From Smallanthus sonchifolius (lineage: Eukaryota > Streptophyta > Magnoliopsida > Asterales > Asteraceae): a stretch of 64,000 bases of DNA. The notes under the pieces are model-generated. The model saw only the letters and a program-made list of their open reading frames with translations, was not told where the DNA came from and ran no database searches. Below are positions 22,446-34,349 of this stretch, in pieces. Position numbers and translations under genes: made by a program. The stretch spans positions 103,461,501 through 103,525,500 of the forward strand of contig CM042021.1 in the NCBI GenBank assembly GCA_023525975.1. Direction: 5' to 3'. How positions within the stretch are numbered: position 1 is the stretch's first letter; each line of letters starts with the position of its first letter.

Positions 22446-22969
22446 GCTATCACGTTTAAAATAATAGTTTTTTTTAATAAAAGAATTTAATTTTCATTTT
22501 CAATTACTAGCTTTTTAATAAAAAATTTTAAATAATATAATTTAAAAAGTATGAGAGATAATATATAATTTAATAAAGTAGGAGAGATAATAAGATGGTG
22601 TTTAGCCAAATACCCAAATTGCTCTTCGTGTACTTTAATATTGTTAAAATATTACTTTAAAAATACAAGTCCACAAGATTGAATATGAGCCATTGATCAT
22701 CACAAATAATGGTTAAGATGGGGTTTACAAGGTTTCTTCAACTCAAGGGGGTTTTTATTATAACCACACCCGTTCAATACACAACTAACTTTAAATATAG
22801 ACCTACACGAACTATATAAATATTTTAATTGTGATACATAAAACACTTATACAACACTACAACCACCTTCTTTTTTCTCTGCGAATATATTTGACATGCA
22901 CAACGTATAATTACAATTATTATGATGTTTTTTCGGTTACATATCATTCTTAAACACGCATTCTTCTTA
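22446..22969. other. Unassigned AT-rich DNA
   Basis: I see no gene or element boundary. Short repeats ATGAGAGATAATATATAATT / AGGAGAGATAATAAGATGG occur near 22550-22600. Confidence 0.5.
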
Positions 22970-23704
22970 CAGGGGTGGCTCCACTATACCAAAATCTAAT
23001 ATGTCGCCTAGGGTCCTTAATTTAGGATGTAACTTCGTTTAATTTTCAGGTTTTGAAAAAAAGAATAAAAAACTAGTATTCTTAGAGGGGTTTTCTTTTT
23101 ATTAAAAATTCACTCAAACTTTAATTTGTGTGATTGTTTGCATTTTAGAAATTGTATACGAAAAACGTAAATAATCATATTCCCATTTGTCAGGATCAGG
23201 GGTGGCTCGACTATACAAAAAAATAAGTTGTCGTTTAGTGCCTCCATATTTAAGGGGCCCTCAAATTTTAGGATTTAACTTCGTTTAATTTTAAGGTTTT
23301 GACAATGTATTTAAAAATCAGTATACCTAAAAGAGTTTTCTTTTTGAGTTAAATACGGTTTTTGTCCTTGTGGTTTGACACAAATAATAATTTTAGTCCA
23401 AAAGTTTAAATTTGATTTTTTAGTCCAATAGTTTCATTTTCATATCAATTAAAGTCCAGCCTACTAATCCCTTCCAAATTTTCTATTACTTTTTACTAAA
23501 AGACCAAAAAATATGCATCATCGTATTCCCATGTGTTAAGATTTTAAGAAAAAAATGTGTTTTTTTTATGAAAATGACCCGATTTTATAATTCGCTTTAG
23601 GTCCTAAAAAAGGTTAAGCCGACCCTTTCTAGGATTCTAGGTAAAAAAAATGTTTTTTTCTATGAAAAGAATCCCGATTTTAAAATTCTACTTTTGGCCC
23701 CTAA

Positions 23705-25522
23705 GGGGAAGGGGTATACCCATGTGATTATGATGTCATGTGATAATAAAGTGTACGCCACGTGGCGCCACGTCAGATTCTGAAAAATCACACCATAATC
23801 ACATGGCAAGGGGTATACCCATGTGATTGTGGTGGTGTGATAATTTAATGTTTTTTTTTTAATTTTTATTTAAATAAAATAAAACATAATAAAATAATAT
23901 TCATTAATAAAAATAAAAATTACATTAATAAAAATAAAATTACATTAATAAAAAAATTTACATTAATTAAAAAAAACATAACCAAAACCTACGGGATACC
24001 ATGACGTTCTTTGATCTCCTTTTATTTTTTTTTTCAATCAAAAAACGTTGGGCGGTTGTGAGTGACTCAAGATCGATACCAAGAATTTCGATCTCTTGTT
24101 TTGTTCGTTTCCAATCCATCCTCTCGTCTTGGGCGCTGTTAAATCTTGTCATTTGTTCGACCATTTTCTCGCCGATTTCGTCGTGTCTTGAAACCGATCC
24201 CGAGCCTAAGCCCGAGCCCGACGCTTGGGCTTTTGCTTTTTTCTTCCCAATCGGACGGGGTATTTCTTCCACGTCTTCCGGTGCATCTATGTTTAGGTCG
24301 TACTTAGATCTACCATCGAAAGCGCCCGGACTAGCGTCGATGTCGGTTGATGTTCTTTTTTTGGACGAGCCGGTTCGGGTGGGGGCAATGTATAGTGTTT
24401 GCCACTTTGGCGAATTCCTACAAATCTCCCAATATTGAATTGGTGTTTCGCCACCATGGTCGTCATTAAACCGGACTGTTGCTCTCGCCAAAATATCGGC
24501 ATTGCTCTCACCGCTTCTTCGATCCCGCAAAACTTCTTGATAGATCCCGTGGAACTTTACCACCTTCCCATTTATATGAGACCATTTTGAACTCAATTGG
24601 TCCAAACTTCGGTAACCGGACGGTACACCCATAAAAGATTCATATTTTTTTTGAACCCTTGTCCATAACGTTTTTTTTGTTTTGGGCGTTGCCTACATAA
24701 AACAAATATCCAAATTAATAAACATAAAAAAAGGAAAATTTTTAAAAATACAAAAAACCAAAATTATTGTTACCGATTATTGGATCCTCCGAGACGTCTA
24801 TAAACGCCTTAACCAAGAATAGTGGCTCGTCTTTTTCCCACTTTTTTTTTGTATTCGGCCGGCTAGAAGTCTCTTGCGAAACCTTCTTCTTTCCCTTTTT
24901 TTGTGAGACATTTAGATTTTCGTCCACGGTTTCTTGTGGCATTTCTTGAGTTTCGGGTACAAATTCTAGTGGTGTACTCGGTTGAGACATTTGGGGTTGG
25001 TAGTTAAACATTTGAAAGTTCGGGTTTGATAGGAAGTTTGGGTTGGAAGTTCGGGTTTTGTTGAAAGTTCGGGTTTTGTTGAAAGTTTGGGTTGGGTTGA
25101 AAGTTTGGGTTGCCCGCAAACGCGTTATCACGAGCCGCGTATTGAGCCCAAAAGTGTTGGTTCTGGTTCGGATCGTTACTCATTTTTGGGTAGAAAAGTA
25201 GTGAGTAGATGATTAGAAATATAGAAGATTGGTGTGTAGAATTATGAAAAATATGTAGTAAAAATTAAGTATTTATAGTGAGTAAAATTAATATTATTAA
25301 TTATTATTATTTGTTTAAAATTTACTTCTTTTTTTTTGAAATTATAGCCGTTCAACGGCTTTATACCCGTTGAAACCTCTTCAAGTCGCGTGATTTTTCT
25401 CACGCCGCTACATCACGTCAAGAAATCACGGCATGGGGGGGCGGTGTTCCCTCCTCATCACGCCGTGATCTTCGATGCCACATTGGATCACGCCGAGATC
25501 AATCGGTGTATACCTAATGCTC
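23705..25522 (-). mobile_element. Non-autonomous PIF/Harbinger element with TAA TSD
   Basis: Left end GGGGAAGGGGTATACCC; right end, opposite strand, GAGCATTAGGTATACACC. TAA flanks both sides (23702-23704, 25523-25525), the 3-bp TSD of the superfamily. Another GGCAAGGGGTATACCC copy occurs internally near 23808, suggesting a second nested or duplicated terminus. It carries only the MYB/SANT-like gene; no DDE transposase is visible. The termini match the family of the MITE at 30822-31097 and the relic ending near 63470. Confidence 0.8.
23967..25180 (-). pseudogene. Harbinger-associated MYB/trihelix-like protein
   Basis: The upstream part (about 25180-24742) starts near a Met close to 25180 and is rich in Asn/Pro/Phe (repeats of NPNFQ type), leading to KKWEKDEPLFLVKAFIDVSE, the start of a MYB/SANT-like domain. 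After a probable intron (about 24770-24690), the rest (24690-23967) has GVPSGYRSLDQLSSKWSHIN, VVKFHGIYQEVLRDRRSGES, YWEICRNSPKW, then a basic tail with PEDVEEIPRPIGKKKAKAQ and a coiled-coil end. Such proteins are ORF1-like partners of Harbinger transposases and give DNA binding or nuclear import. The upstream segment changes frame near 25090, so it may be broken. A second relic of the same protein lies at about 62815-63212 on the plus strand. Confidence 0.6.
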
Positions 25523-25781
25523 TAAAAAGATTAAGCCAACCCAGGTCTCTTTTCTCTCTGTATATATTTGTTATCATATTTACGTAACAATCTGTGATGC
25601 ATATATATACATCATGTATAATACATGTCACCATGATTGTACCAAGTCATGCTTATCCAAAAACAAAAAAACAGAAAATAAATAAATAGACATGACAACA
25701 CACCGAGAATCGTCGCCGTTTACCATTAAACAAATATAAAAAAAAGTAAATATATAATAATAAAAAATTGCCAAAATCATC

Positions 25782-25789
25782 TATAAATA
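25782..25789 (+). promoter_or_regulatory. TATA box of the asparagine synthetase gene
   Basis: TATAAATA at 25782-25789, 105 bp before the ATG, in CATCTATAAATACGCGG context. Transcription start is expected near 25815, giving an 80-base leader. Only about 240 bp separate this box from the transposon nest ending near 25544. Confidence 0.7.
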
Positions 25790-25893
25790 CGCGGCGAACG
25801 AAACGGTGATCACCAAACAAAATCCATTCAAAACATCCACATTTCTATCCATCAAACCCTTGTAATCTGTGCATCGCAAGTTGTACGTTAGTC

Positions 25894-28800
25894 ATGTGTG
25901 GAATACTAGCTGTGTTGGGTTGCTCCGACGATTCTCAGGCTAAAAGGGTCCGGGTCCTCGAGCTTTCTCGCAGGCAAGTTTTCCAAATTTATCATCATAA
26001 GTTTAATTTAATAAAATACATAATAAATTGTTTATGTTGATTACAGATTGAAACACCGTGGCCCGGATTGGAGTGGGTTGTATCAGCACGGTGATAATTA
26101 TCTGGCGCATCAACGTCTCGCCGTCATCGATCCTGCTTCCGGTGATCAACCGCTTTATAACGAAGATCAAACGGTGGTTGTAACGGTGAGTGCGATTACC
26201 AAACAAAAACAGAGCTTGTTGATAACTTACCCGTGTAAAGTGTAAACGAGCTCGACTTGTTTAACTTACGAGAGTCGGAACTCTGCTCGTTTTAAACTCT
26301 ATTTTTAAAACTCGAGCTCACTTTGTGATTGGGCTATGATTTATTAATTAATTTATTTACATTTGTAATTATTTATTATATTATTATATATATATTTTTT
26401 TTAATTATATTTTTTATAAATAACATAATATGAATAATTTAGTTATTTTTATTATAATTTTATATATAATTATATATTTAATATATTAAATAAAATTTGT
26501 GCAAATAATAGGCTTGTTTAGGATTAGGCTAGAGTCACGTTTAAGCTTGGCTCGATTTAAGAATTTAGCAAGCCGATCTCGAGTAGCTCATGACGATTGA
26601 CTTGTTCACCACTAGTTATATGTTGGATTTTGAGGTCATTTTTGGTCGGAAAATGCAGGTTAACGGTGAGATATACAACCACGAGGAGCTTCGAAAAAAC
26701 TTGACCGGTCACAAGTTTAGAACCGGCAGCGATTGCGATGTTATCGCGCATTTAGTGAGTAATCACTAATAAATGTTTACTATTGAATACACAGCCTTCG
26801 TTGATTTCGATGTACCATTGTAAACGGGCCGAACCAAGCCAGGTTGGGCTTGCGTTTGAAGTTAAACGAGCCGCTTTGGCTTGGCTCATTTATTTTAATG
26901 AGCTGAAATATTAAACTCAAGCTTAGCTCGTGAAAAACTATAGCCAAATCATGGCTCGTACAGCCGACTAGTTTATTTTTTATACTTTTAAATTTTATAT
27001 CTTTTACAAATATTGATATATATAAAACAAAAAAAAAATATTTTAGCATATAAATTAAACATAACTTATAATAAAAATTTGAGAAATTTATAACAAATAT
27101 TTGGGGCATGAAAAGTAGCTGATTATTTGGGCTTTAATTTAAACAAATCTATACTATATAATAAATAAAGTTTTTTAATGCCACGTGTCATCTTCACATT
27201 CATTTTCATCATTTTTTTCCGGTCTCTCTCTCTTATTAAATACACTTCTATCTTTTAACAATAATATATTTTTAAAGAAATACTAATATATATATTATAT
27301 TAACAAATAAATCTCCTGACAAATTTTGACGAGTGTATGTATTAACACGAGTTTTAAAAAATACATTTTTTATTACTTAATATATAATATTATATTTATT
27401 CAACCCGTGTAATACACGAGATTTTAACCTAGTATATATTACATATTATAATTTGATATTTAACTTAAATGAGCCAACAAGACAAGTTTACCTTGTCTCG
27501 GGCTATGCTCCGCTCATTTGACAAGCTTTTTTCAAGCGAGCTTCGAGTTTTTTTTAACAGCTTGATTTCGATGTAACCGAAGTTAATGTTTTATAGTACG
27601 AAGAACACGGCGAAAATTTTGTCGATATGTTGGACGGAATGTTTTCGTTTGTACTGTTGGATACACGCAACAACACTTACATTGCTGCTCGTGATGCTGT
27701 CGGGATCACGTCGCTATACATCGGTTGGGGACTCGACGGTGATTATCAATCATTCAAATGCTTAATACTCTGTTTTTGTAAAGATTGTAGAGTAAATGAG
27801 TAAAATGTTGATTTTGTTCTTCAGGTTCTGTTTGGATTTCATCTGAATTAAAAGGATTAAACGATGATTGCGAGCATTTTGAGATGTTTCCACCGGGCCA
27901 CTTGTATTCCAGCAAGACCGGTGGCTTTAGGCGGTGGTACAACCCGCTGTGGTTCTCGGAGACTATTCCGTCTACACCATATGATCCCCTTGTCCTACGA
28001 CGCGCTTTTGAAAATGTTAGATTTCTTGTTTAATGTTTACTAATTGAATATGGATAAAGAATTAAAAGTTGTTTAATTGTGTGATTATGTGAAATGTAGG
28101 CGGTGATTAAGAGGTTGATGACTGATGTTCCGTTTGGGGTTCTGTTGTCCGGAGGGCTGGACTCGTCGCTCGTGGCGTCTATAACGGCTCGCCACTTGGC
28201 TGGTACGAAAGCAGCTAAGCAGTGGGGAGCTCAGCTGCATTCTTTCTGTGTCGGCCTTGAGGGTTCACCGGATCTCAAGGCCGCACGAGAAGTAGCTGAT
28301 TATTTGGGAACCGTTCACCACGAGTTCCACTTCACCGTGCAGGTACCTTACCAAGTTCTTTTGGTCCGGTCCACTTATGTAGACCGGAAACAAAAAATAA
28401 GCAAACAGTTCTTAATAAAAAGTAATATAATACTGAATGATTAAACCATTATATAAGCCCCGTATATCTAAATATTTTAAATTAACTTTCTAAATAAACG
28501 CGTAAAATACTAAAATCAAAAGACTCACACTTTTTTTATGTAGAAAATAAAATAAAATTAAAATCGTAAAATTATAGAAAACTATTAGAGTATGAATTCA
28601 AGGATCTAGATGATAGAATTCTTGGGACAAACCGCCTGTGACCGTTTGCTCATGATCCAGCCCGCTGAAACATTTTCGTCTATTATTTGTGGGCCCCTAA
28701 CTACAGACATAAGACAATTTATGCTTTTTTTAAGTTGGACCCTTTTCTAGGTCGTTTATTCTGTTTAGCTGGTCCAAATATGATTCAGATATCTCTAGAT

Positions 28801-30366
28801 TTCTTATGTTAGAAATACTTTTGTAGGATGGTATTGATGCAATAGAAGATGTGATCTACCATATCGAGACATATGATGTGACCACAATCAGGGCAAGCAC
28901 ACCCATGTTTCTGATGTCAAGGAAGATCAAGTCTTTGGGTGTGAAGATGGTCATCTCCGGCGAAGGCTCCGACGAGATATTCGGCGGCTACTTGTACTTT
29001 CACAAGGCACCCAACAAGGAAGAGTTCCATCAAGAAACTTGTCGCAAGATCAAAGCCCTGCATCAGTATGATTGCTTGAGAGCAAACAAGTCAACATCCG
29101 CGTGGGGTCTGGAAGCTCGAGTCCCGTTTTTAGATAAAGAATTCATCAATGTCGCCATGAGCATCGACCCCGAAGCGAAAATGGTAAGAAACTAAGAAGT
29201 TTGATTTGGTTATGAACTTATGATTCGGGTCAGGAAGTATCGAGCTTGATGAGGTTATTTGTAGATCAACATGGATCAAAAACGGATCGAGAAATGGATA
29301 CTTAGACGGGCTTTTGATGATGAAGAACACCCGTATTTGCCAAAGGTACCGAAACATGTTCCTTACTGTGACAGTTAACTCTGTTTTAACCAATATTTTC
29401 ATAACCAGACCGGTCATCAAACTGGACGTGTTTACAAGTCCACTGGCCGGGTTGGTCGGATCCGTTTCAGTTCCGGAGACATGATAGTTAATTAAAAATT
29501 AGTATATATATATATATATAACTAATTTAAAATAAAATATGTGGATTTACAATTTTAAGAAAATATGACTTCTAAATTAAAAAAAACAAAGCCTAAAGTA
29601 GTAAATTAATCAGTAAATTATATTTTATAAGGAAAAAGGTAAAGAGAAAAAGAAAAAAGAAGTTTGAAATCCGGTGCAACCACCCACTCCTGTTCAACAG
29701 GTCTGATCATTAACCGGGCGTTTCAAACTGAGACGGTTCAAATAGGCTTACCGGACCAGCAACATACCCAGTTCCTGGTCCGGCCGGTCCGGTCATCACA
29801 ACATTGGTTTTAACCATAAAGTTTCCTCATTTAGCGGGTATTGTATGGTTTGCAGCATATTTTATATAGGCAGAAAGAGCAGTTTAGTGATGGAGTCGGG
29901 TATAGCTGGATCGACGGGCTCAAAGCTCATGCGGAACAACACGTAACCGACAAGATGATGCTTCACGCCGAGCACATCTTCCCTCACAACACGCCCGTCA
30001 CAAAAGAAGCTTACTATTACCGAATGATCTTCGAGCGTTTTTTCCCTCAGGCAAGTTAATCCCGACCGTAGTTACTTCTACATCAAGTAATCCGAGTATT
30101 TTAACAACTATGTTTATTTGCAGAATTCGGCTAAGTTGACTGTCCCGGGTGGAGCAAGTATAGCTTGCAGCACCGCGAAAGCCATCGAGTGGGACGCGTC
30201 TTGGTCTAACAATCTGGACCCTTCAGGCAGGGCTGCACTCGGGGTCCATAACGCTGCATACAAGAACACGGGCTCGAATGGTTCGGTGAAGTTGGCACCA
30301 AACATGATTGAAAATGTGCCAAGGATGATGGATATCTCCCCTTCTGGCCTTGTGATTCAGAGCTAG
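25894..30366 (+). CDS. ASN: Asparagine synthetase (glutamine-hydrolysing), 588 aa, 10 exons
   Basis: Transfers the amide nitrogen of glutamine to aspartate with ATP, giving asparagine, the main nitrogen-transport amino acid; cytosolic. Exons: 25894-25973, 26047-26185, 26659-26754, 27597-27738, 27825-28015, 28100-28342, 28827-29183, 29265-29345, 29856-30050, 30124-30366 (1767 nt, frame intact throughout). Residues: Cys2 nucleophile (MCGILAVLG), glutaminase motifs RLAVIDPASGDQP, NGEIYNHEE and RTGSDCD; synthetase PPi loop SGGLDSS at 233-239; SGEGSDE at 341-347; C-terminus LVIQS. Length matches plant enzymes (about 580-590 aa). Introns 1 and 9 have GC donors (AG|GCAAGT); the rest are GT-AG. Intron 3 holds a Helitron; introns 2 and 3 carry GAGCTCG-rich repeat remnants. 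The start is fixed because Cys2 must follow the initiator Met. No lesions; expected functional. Confidence 0.97.
27148..27432 (+). mobile_element. Non-autonomous Helitron in intron 3 of asparagine synthetase
   Basis: Begins TCTATACTATATAATAAATA after A, ends CCCGTGTAATACACGAG, a short spacer and CTAG before T. A 5' TC, a 3' hairpin about 10 bp before CTRR, and A/T host flanks with no TSD are Helitron hallmarks. 285 bp, no coding capacity. Same family as the copies at 31979, 32411, 58480 and 59256. Confidence 0.8.
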
Positions 30367-30818
30367 ATGTGTTATATATGTTGGTTATTAGCTACTTATA
30401 TTGTTTTAAGTTTTAAGTTTTAAGTTATGTATTATTATTTCAAATGTATTGCTGTTATGGTGACATTTGATGTAAACCTGTACCTTGGCTTTGTGAAGCT
30501 TGGTTTTTAAATAACCTTGTTTACTATTACTTCAATTTCTTAGTAATTACTTTTTTACACGTGTTACTTTTTTTAAATGTTTAGAAATATAATGTATAAA
30601 GAAATAAACAAACTCGGTGAATCCTACTCATAGGAATATAACGTATGGTTAAACAAAAAAGATTTGTCAATTTTTAGTATCATGATTAATAGTTTTTTTA
30701 CATATCATACTTGCATGATATAACATTAGTTTTAGATATTTTTACAGGTATACGACCTAACTGAAGAGGTAAAACCTAAAACTAAGCAACTACCCTCGTC
30801 TTACAACTAAAGGTAACT
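30367..30818 (+). other. 3' flank of the asparagine synthetase gene
   Basis: AT-rich transcript tail; AAGTTTTAAGTTTTAAGTTA and TAAATAACCTTGTTTAC (about 30508) are plausible far-upstream and near-upstream polyadenylation elements. No other feature seen. Confidence 0.45.
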
Positions 30819-30821
30819 TAA

Positions 30822-31097
30822 GAGCAAGGGGTATACATTCATCATCTTCTCCGTGATCCTAGGTGGCACTGTCACTTGAGTGATACACCATCCTCTTGTG
30901 GTGTGATTGTTGGTGTGATTTTTTGGCGTGAAAAAAATCACGGGAGAAGAAACCAAAGAAAGGGAGTGGGTGGTGAGTTGGCATTGGGTGATTGGGTGTG
31001 ATTATTTTCACTTGAGTGATACACCACCCCCTTGTGGTGTGATAGTTAGCGTGATTATTTTCACTTGAGGAGATCCAGGCAAGTATACTGGATGCTC
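30822..31097. mobile_element. PIF/Harbinger MITE with TAA TSD
   Basis: Ends GAGCAAGGGGTATAC and, opposite strand, GAGCATCCAGTATAC. TAA at 30819-30821 and 31098-31100. Internal repeats of CACTTGAGTGATACACCA occur at 30872 and 31009. 276 bp, non-coding; termini related to the element at 23705-25522. Confidence 0.85.
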
Positions 31098-31100
31098 TAA

Positions 31101-31648
31101 GTGAGGTGCAAGCCAAAATACAAGGCCTCTGTGAATACCAAAACTATGTGCCCCCAGTGGCGGACCCAAAAATATTTTTATGGAGGTCGGAGATTTTTTG
31201 GGGTCGATTGTCAATAATTAAATATTAATTTTTTCCGACCCGAGTCGGGTCACACAATAAAACGATGAAAACTAACAAAATTATAAACAGACATAATAGA
31301 ACGATATTTGTCATTAGAAATGCATAATCAAAAAACAATACCCCTATAATTGTTCTCTACGAGTTTTCATTTTTTGAAACCGAACTATTACATCATCTAT
31401 AGGAACTTTTTTAAGCAACTATTTTTCAATATTACAAACACAACTATTAACTCTTTTTTCAATAGTTAATTAGGTATAAAATAATTAAATGGGTGTTGGG
31501 TTTATTTATGGGTTTATGTTTTATTTGGGTCTATTTTTTTAAAGGTTATTGGGTTAAACTATTAAAGGTTTGGTTTAAGAGGATTATAATTAATGGGTTA
31601 TGAGTCAATTGTTATGGGGTTAAATGTTTGGTTTAATTGTTTTTTATT
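31101..31648. other. Unassigned DNA, possible old hAT or LTR remnant
   Basis: CAGTGGCGGACCCAAAAAT at 31153 resembles a common plant transposon terminus, but no second end was found. The rest is AT-rich without coding signal. Confidence 0.35.
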
Positions 31649-31649
31649 T

Positions 31650-31975
31650 GCCAATGAGCTAGTGGTGAAGTGGTAAGGGATAGACATGATGTTCCTTATG
31701 ATCCAGGTTCGATCTCTACCCTCCCCATTAGTTTCTGCGGCATACAAATGAGGCCTAGCTCTTAGGCTGATGAACCTGGGTTTTACCCCACGCCGATCTA
31801 GGGTTCGAGCCTCGGCTCTCCTTCAAGCCCGGAAGGGGCCGTATTGGGTGAGATTTTTCCTTGGATGCTCTCCAACTCTGACGCAAAGGGGCCCGATTAA
31901 GACAACATATTGGCCGGAGTTGGACGAGGCTCTCCCATGTGACAGGGGATGCGACGTCACAACATTCTATATTCT
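31650..31975 (+). mobile_element. tRNA-derived SINE-like sequence
   Basis: An A-box-like AGTGGTGAAGTGG (31661) is followed 45 bp later by a B-box-like GGTTCGATCTC (31706), the spacing of a tRNA-type pol III promoter. A second B-box-like GGGTTCGAGCC follows near 31801. No tRNA cloverleaf forms. TSD and 3' end are unresolved. Confidence 0.5.
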
Positions 31976-31978
31976 ATA

Positions 31979-32409
31979 CTAGTTTAGATCTCGTGTATAC
32001 ACACGGGGTGAACAATATCAATATTTAAAATTTTTAAATCTTTATGTATATATTTTACAGGTGTAAAATATATATTACATATACTACGGATATAAATAAA
32101 CTCAAAATATGTAAAAATTAATATATAATTGGGTTTCGAAAATACATTAATTACTATTTAATGTAATTTGACTTTCAATTACTATTTGATTGAAATAAAA
32201 GTTACATAATTAAATTTTAAAGTTTCTTATAAGAAGGGATAATTTAAAATAAATATTTTTATTAGTGTAACTAATATTTTCTTTAAATATATATTATTAT
32301 TTAAAGATAGAAATGCATTAAATAAGAGAGAGAGGCGAGAAAAAATGATAAGAATGAATATGGAGGTGACAAGTGACACTAAAAACCTTTATTTATTATA
32401 TAGTATAGA
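31979..32409 (-). mobile_element. Non-autonomous Helitron (minus), head-to-head partner
   Basis: On the minus strand it starts TCTATACTATATAATAAATA at 32409 and ends with hairpin CCCGTGTGTATACACGAG and CTAG at 31982-31979. Host flanks are A and T as expected. 431 bp, non-coding, with CTCTCTCTT-type sequence shared by the family. Confidence 0.8.
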
Positions 32410-32410
32410 T

Positions 32411-33087
32411 TCTATACTATATAATAAAGGAAAACCATGTGGGACACGTGTCACTCTCTGATTACTTCTCACCTTTATTTTCTCGCCTCTCTCTCCTATT
32501 AAATATTAATTTTTCTGTTTCTCTCTCCTATTAAATAATAATATTAAATAATAATATTTATATTACTAAATAAAATTATATTGACACGTGTTACTTTCTG
32601 GTTTATTTGTATCATTTTTTTCCCGTCTCTCTCTCTCTCATATTGAATAATGATATTAAAAGAATTTATTTTTAGATTTTTCATATAAATATATATACAG
32701 ATACTTATTATTTAATTATAAATAGTTATTATATTATCAATCAAATGAACTTAATATGAACTAACATTTATCAATTAAATTAAAAAATTAATACTCAGTT
32801 GAAAAAAAATGTTTTAAAAACTAACTTAACAAACCTTATAACTGTCACGACAAATTACATTTTTAAAGACATATTTTGACGAAGTGTGTGTGTTAACAAA
32901 TTAAATTATATTTTATTCAACCGATGTAATATATATACCGGTTTATTCAACCCGTGTATTACACGGGTTTTTAAAAATATAAAATTTTTATTACTAAACA
33001 CGGGTTTTTAAAAATATAATTTTTTTATTACTAGGTATATAACATTTTATTTATTCAACCAGTATAATACACGGGATTTTAACCTAG
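32411..33087 (+). mobile_element. Non-autonomous Helitron with extra terminal hairpins
   Basis: Starts TCTATACTATATAATAAAGG one base after the minus-strand Helitron and ends ATACACGGGATTTTAACCTAG at 33087. Near the 3' end the hairpin module is repeated: TTCAACCGATGTAATATATA (32916), TTCAACCCGTGTATTACACG (32946), TTCAACCAGTATAATACACG (33054). It may be two Helitrons sharing a 3' region or a tail amplification. Confidence 0.75.
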
Positions 33088-34075
33088 TGGTTGATAAAAA
33101 GAAATATAATAGGTTGGTTTAAAAATATAAAGGAAAGTATGATGCATAGAAATTACACGTGTTTGGCAAATAGTTTTCTTCAATAACACTCATTTAGTAA
33201 ATAGTTTTAAAATCACACCACTTTATTAAAAACTCAATAAAAGTCTAACAAATCCCTCATTTCCACGCTCGTGGATTCACAATGCCACAACGTAATAACA
33301 TATTAAGCTGTGGGCCTGCAAATACAACTGGGCCTGAAGTCGGTTTTAGTAAGAGGAATAAAATTGAATCGAGGTTATTTTCAGTCTTGATCAGGTTATT
33401 TTTCTTTCCAAATTACCTCTTGCTTTGTGATTTTCATGTTCAGGTTGGGGTAAAGTTGAGCAGGTTTTACGAAACCCTAGAAACTTGTTCAATTCTATTT
33501 AAAACCCTAAATGCAGCAGCGATTATGAGAAATTTCGGATGTAACTTCAATATAACATGAATAAATGGTATTTACTTGTCCCATGGGTGTCCATGTTTTC
33601 TGTAGGAAGGGTATAACTAACTTTCCATGAACAATAATGTTTTATAAAATGTTGTTTTTATATAATACTGTTTCTTGATCTAATGTTACGGATCAAGGTA
33701 TGATCGCTTGTATGGGGTTTATAACCCAAATGGATCCCCTCACCTATCAGACTAGTCTTTTGGTTGAGTTTTTCTATGTGGTTTCTAACAATTAGTTTTA
33801 CTTAAGTTATTGCCTTATACTTGATGTTTGTTTCCTTTGCTATCGCAAAGTTGATTTCGGGTAACACAAACACTAGAGGGTTGAAATATTCATGCTATTT
33901 GATTATTTTTACATAAAACTCCCAACAAATGATGGGTTTGAAGAAGATAAGATATTCGTTTCATTGATATGAAGTTGTGTTGTGTTATGAACATATGCAT
34001 ATCAATTGATGATATGATATGATAATCTGGTGCTAGTAATTGTTGATCATTTTCTTTTCAACTTATATATTAGTT
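33088..34075. other. Unassigned DNA upstream of the PHF5-like pseudogene
   Basis: No protein recognised. GAAACCCTAGAAACTTG (33470) and AAAACCCTAAATGCAGCAGC (33500) look like plant 5' leader sequence and could be an untranslated first exon of the PHF5-like gene, with an intron ending at AATGCAG near 34310; this is inference. Confidence 0.35.
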
Positions 34076-34202
34076 AGAATTACATATATCCCCTATTTTC
34101 AACCCTAATTACATATATACCCAATCTAAAATTTAAATTAGATATATCCCCTTCTTTTATATATGTAATTAGGGTTGAAAATAGGAGGATATATGTAATT
34201 CT
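34076..34202. mobile_element. 127-bp foldback MITE
   Basis: AGAATTACATATATCCCCTA at the left is mirrored by GGATATATGTAATTCT at the right, with CAACCCTAATTACATATATA pairing internally. Arms are about 45 bp. The superfamily is not assigned. Confidence 0.75.
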
Positions 34203-34349
34203 ACCTTCTATGTATAGGCAGGCTGCAAGTCGTTTTTGTTGTTCTTCATCCTGGACGAAAAATATAATTTTAGTTTAGTTCCTTTTTTAATCCAACCTTG
34301 ATCAATGCAGGTTGTAATTTTCTAGCAGTTAAAAGCTTTTTGAGTTAAA

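Larger units (their letters stand above)
22970..25544. mobile_element. hAT MITE containing a same-family hAT and a Harbinger element
   Basis: The outer left end CAGGGGTGGCTCCACTATAC (22970) pairs with a right end ATTAAGCCAACCCAGG near 25544. Inside, a second left end CAGGGGTGGCTCGACTATAC (23199) pairs with AGGTTAAGCCGACCCTTT near 23629; GTCAGGAT before it and TCTAGGAT after it look like a worn 8-bp TSD. Removing the inner copy rejoins CCCATTTGTCAGGAT with TCTAGGTAAAA, which aligns with the inner copy's own uninterrupted sequence. The outer copy is cut again at 23705 by the Harbinger element. Confidence 0.65.
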
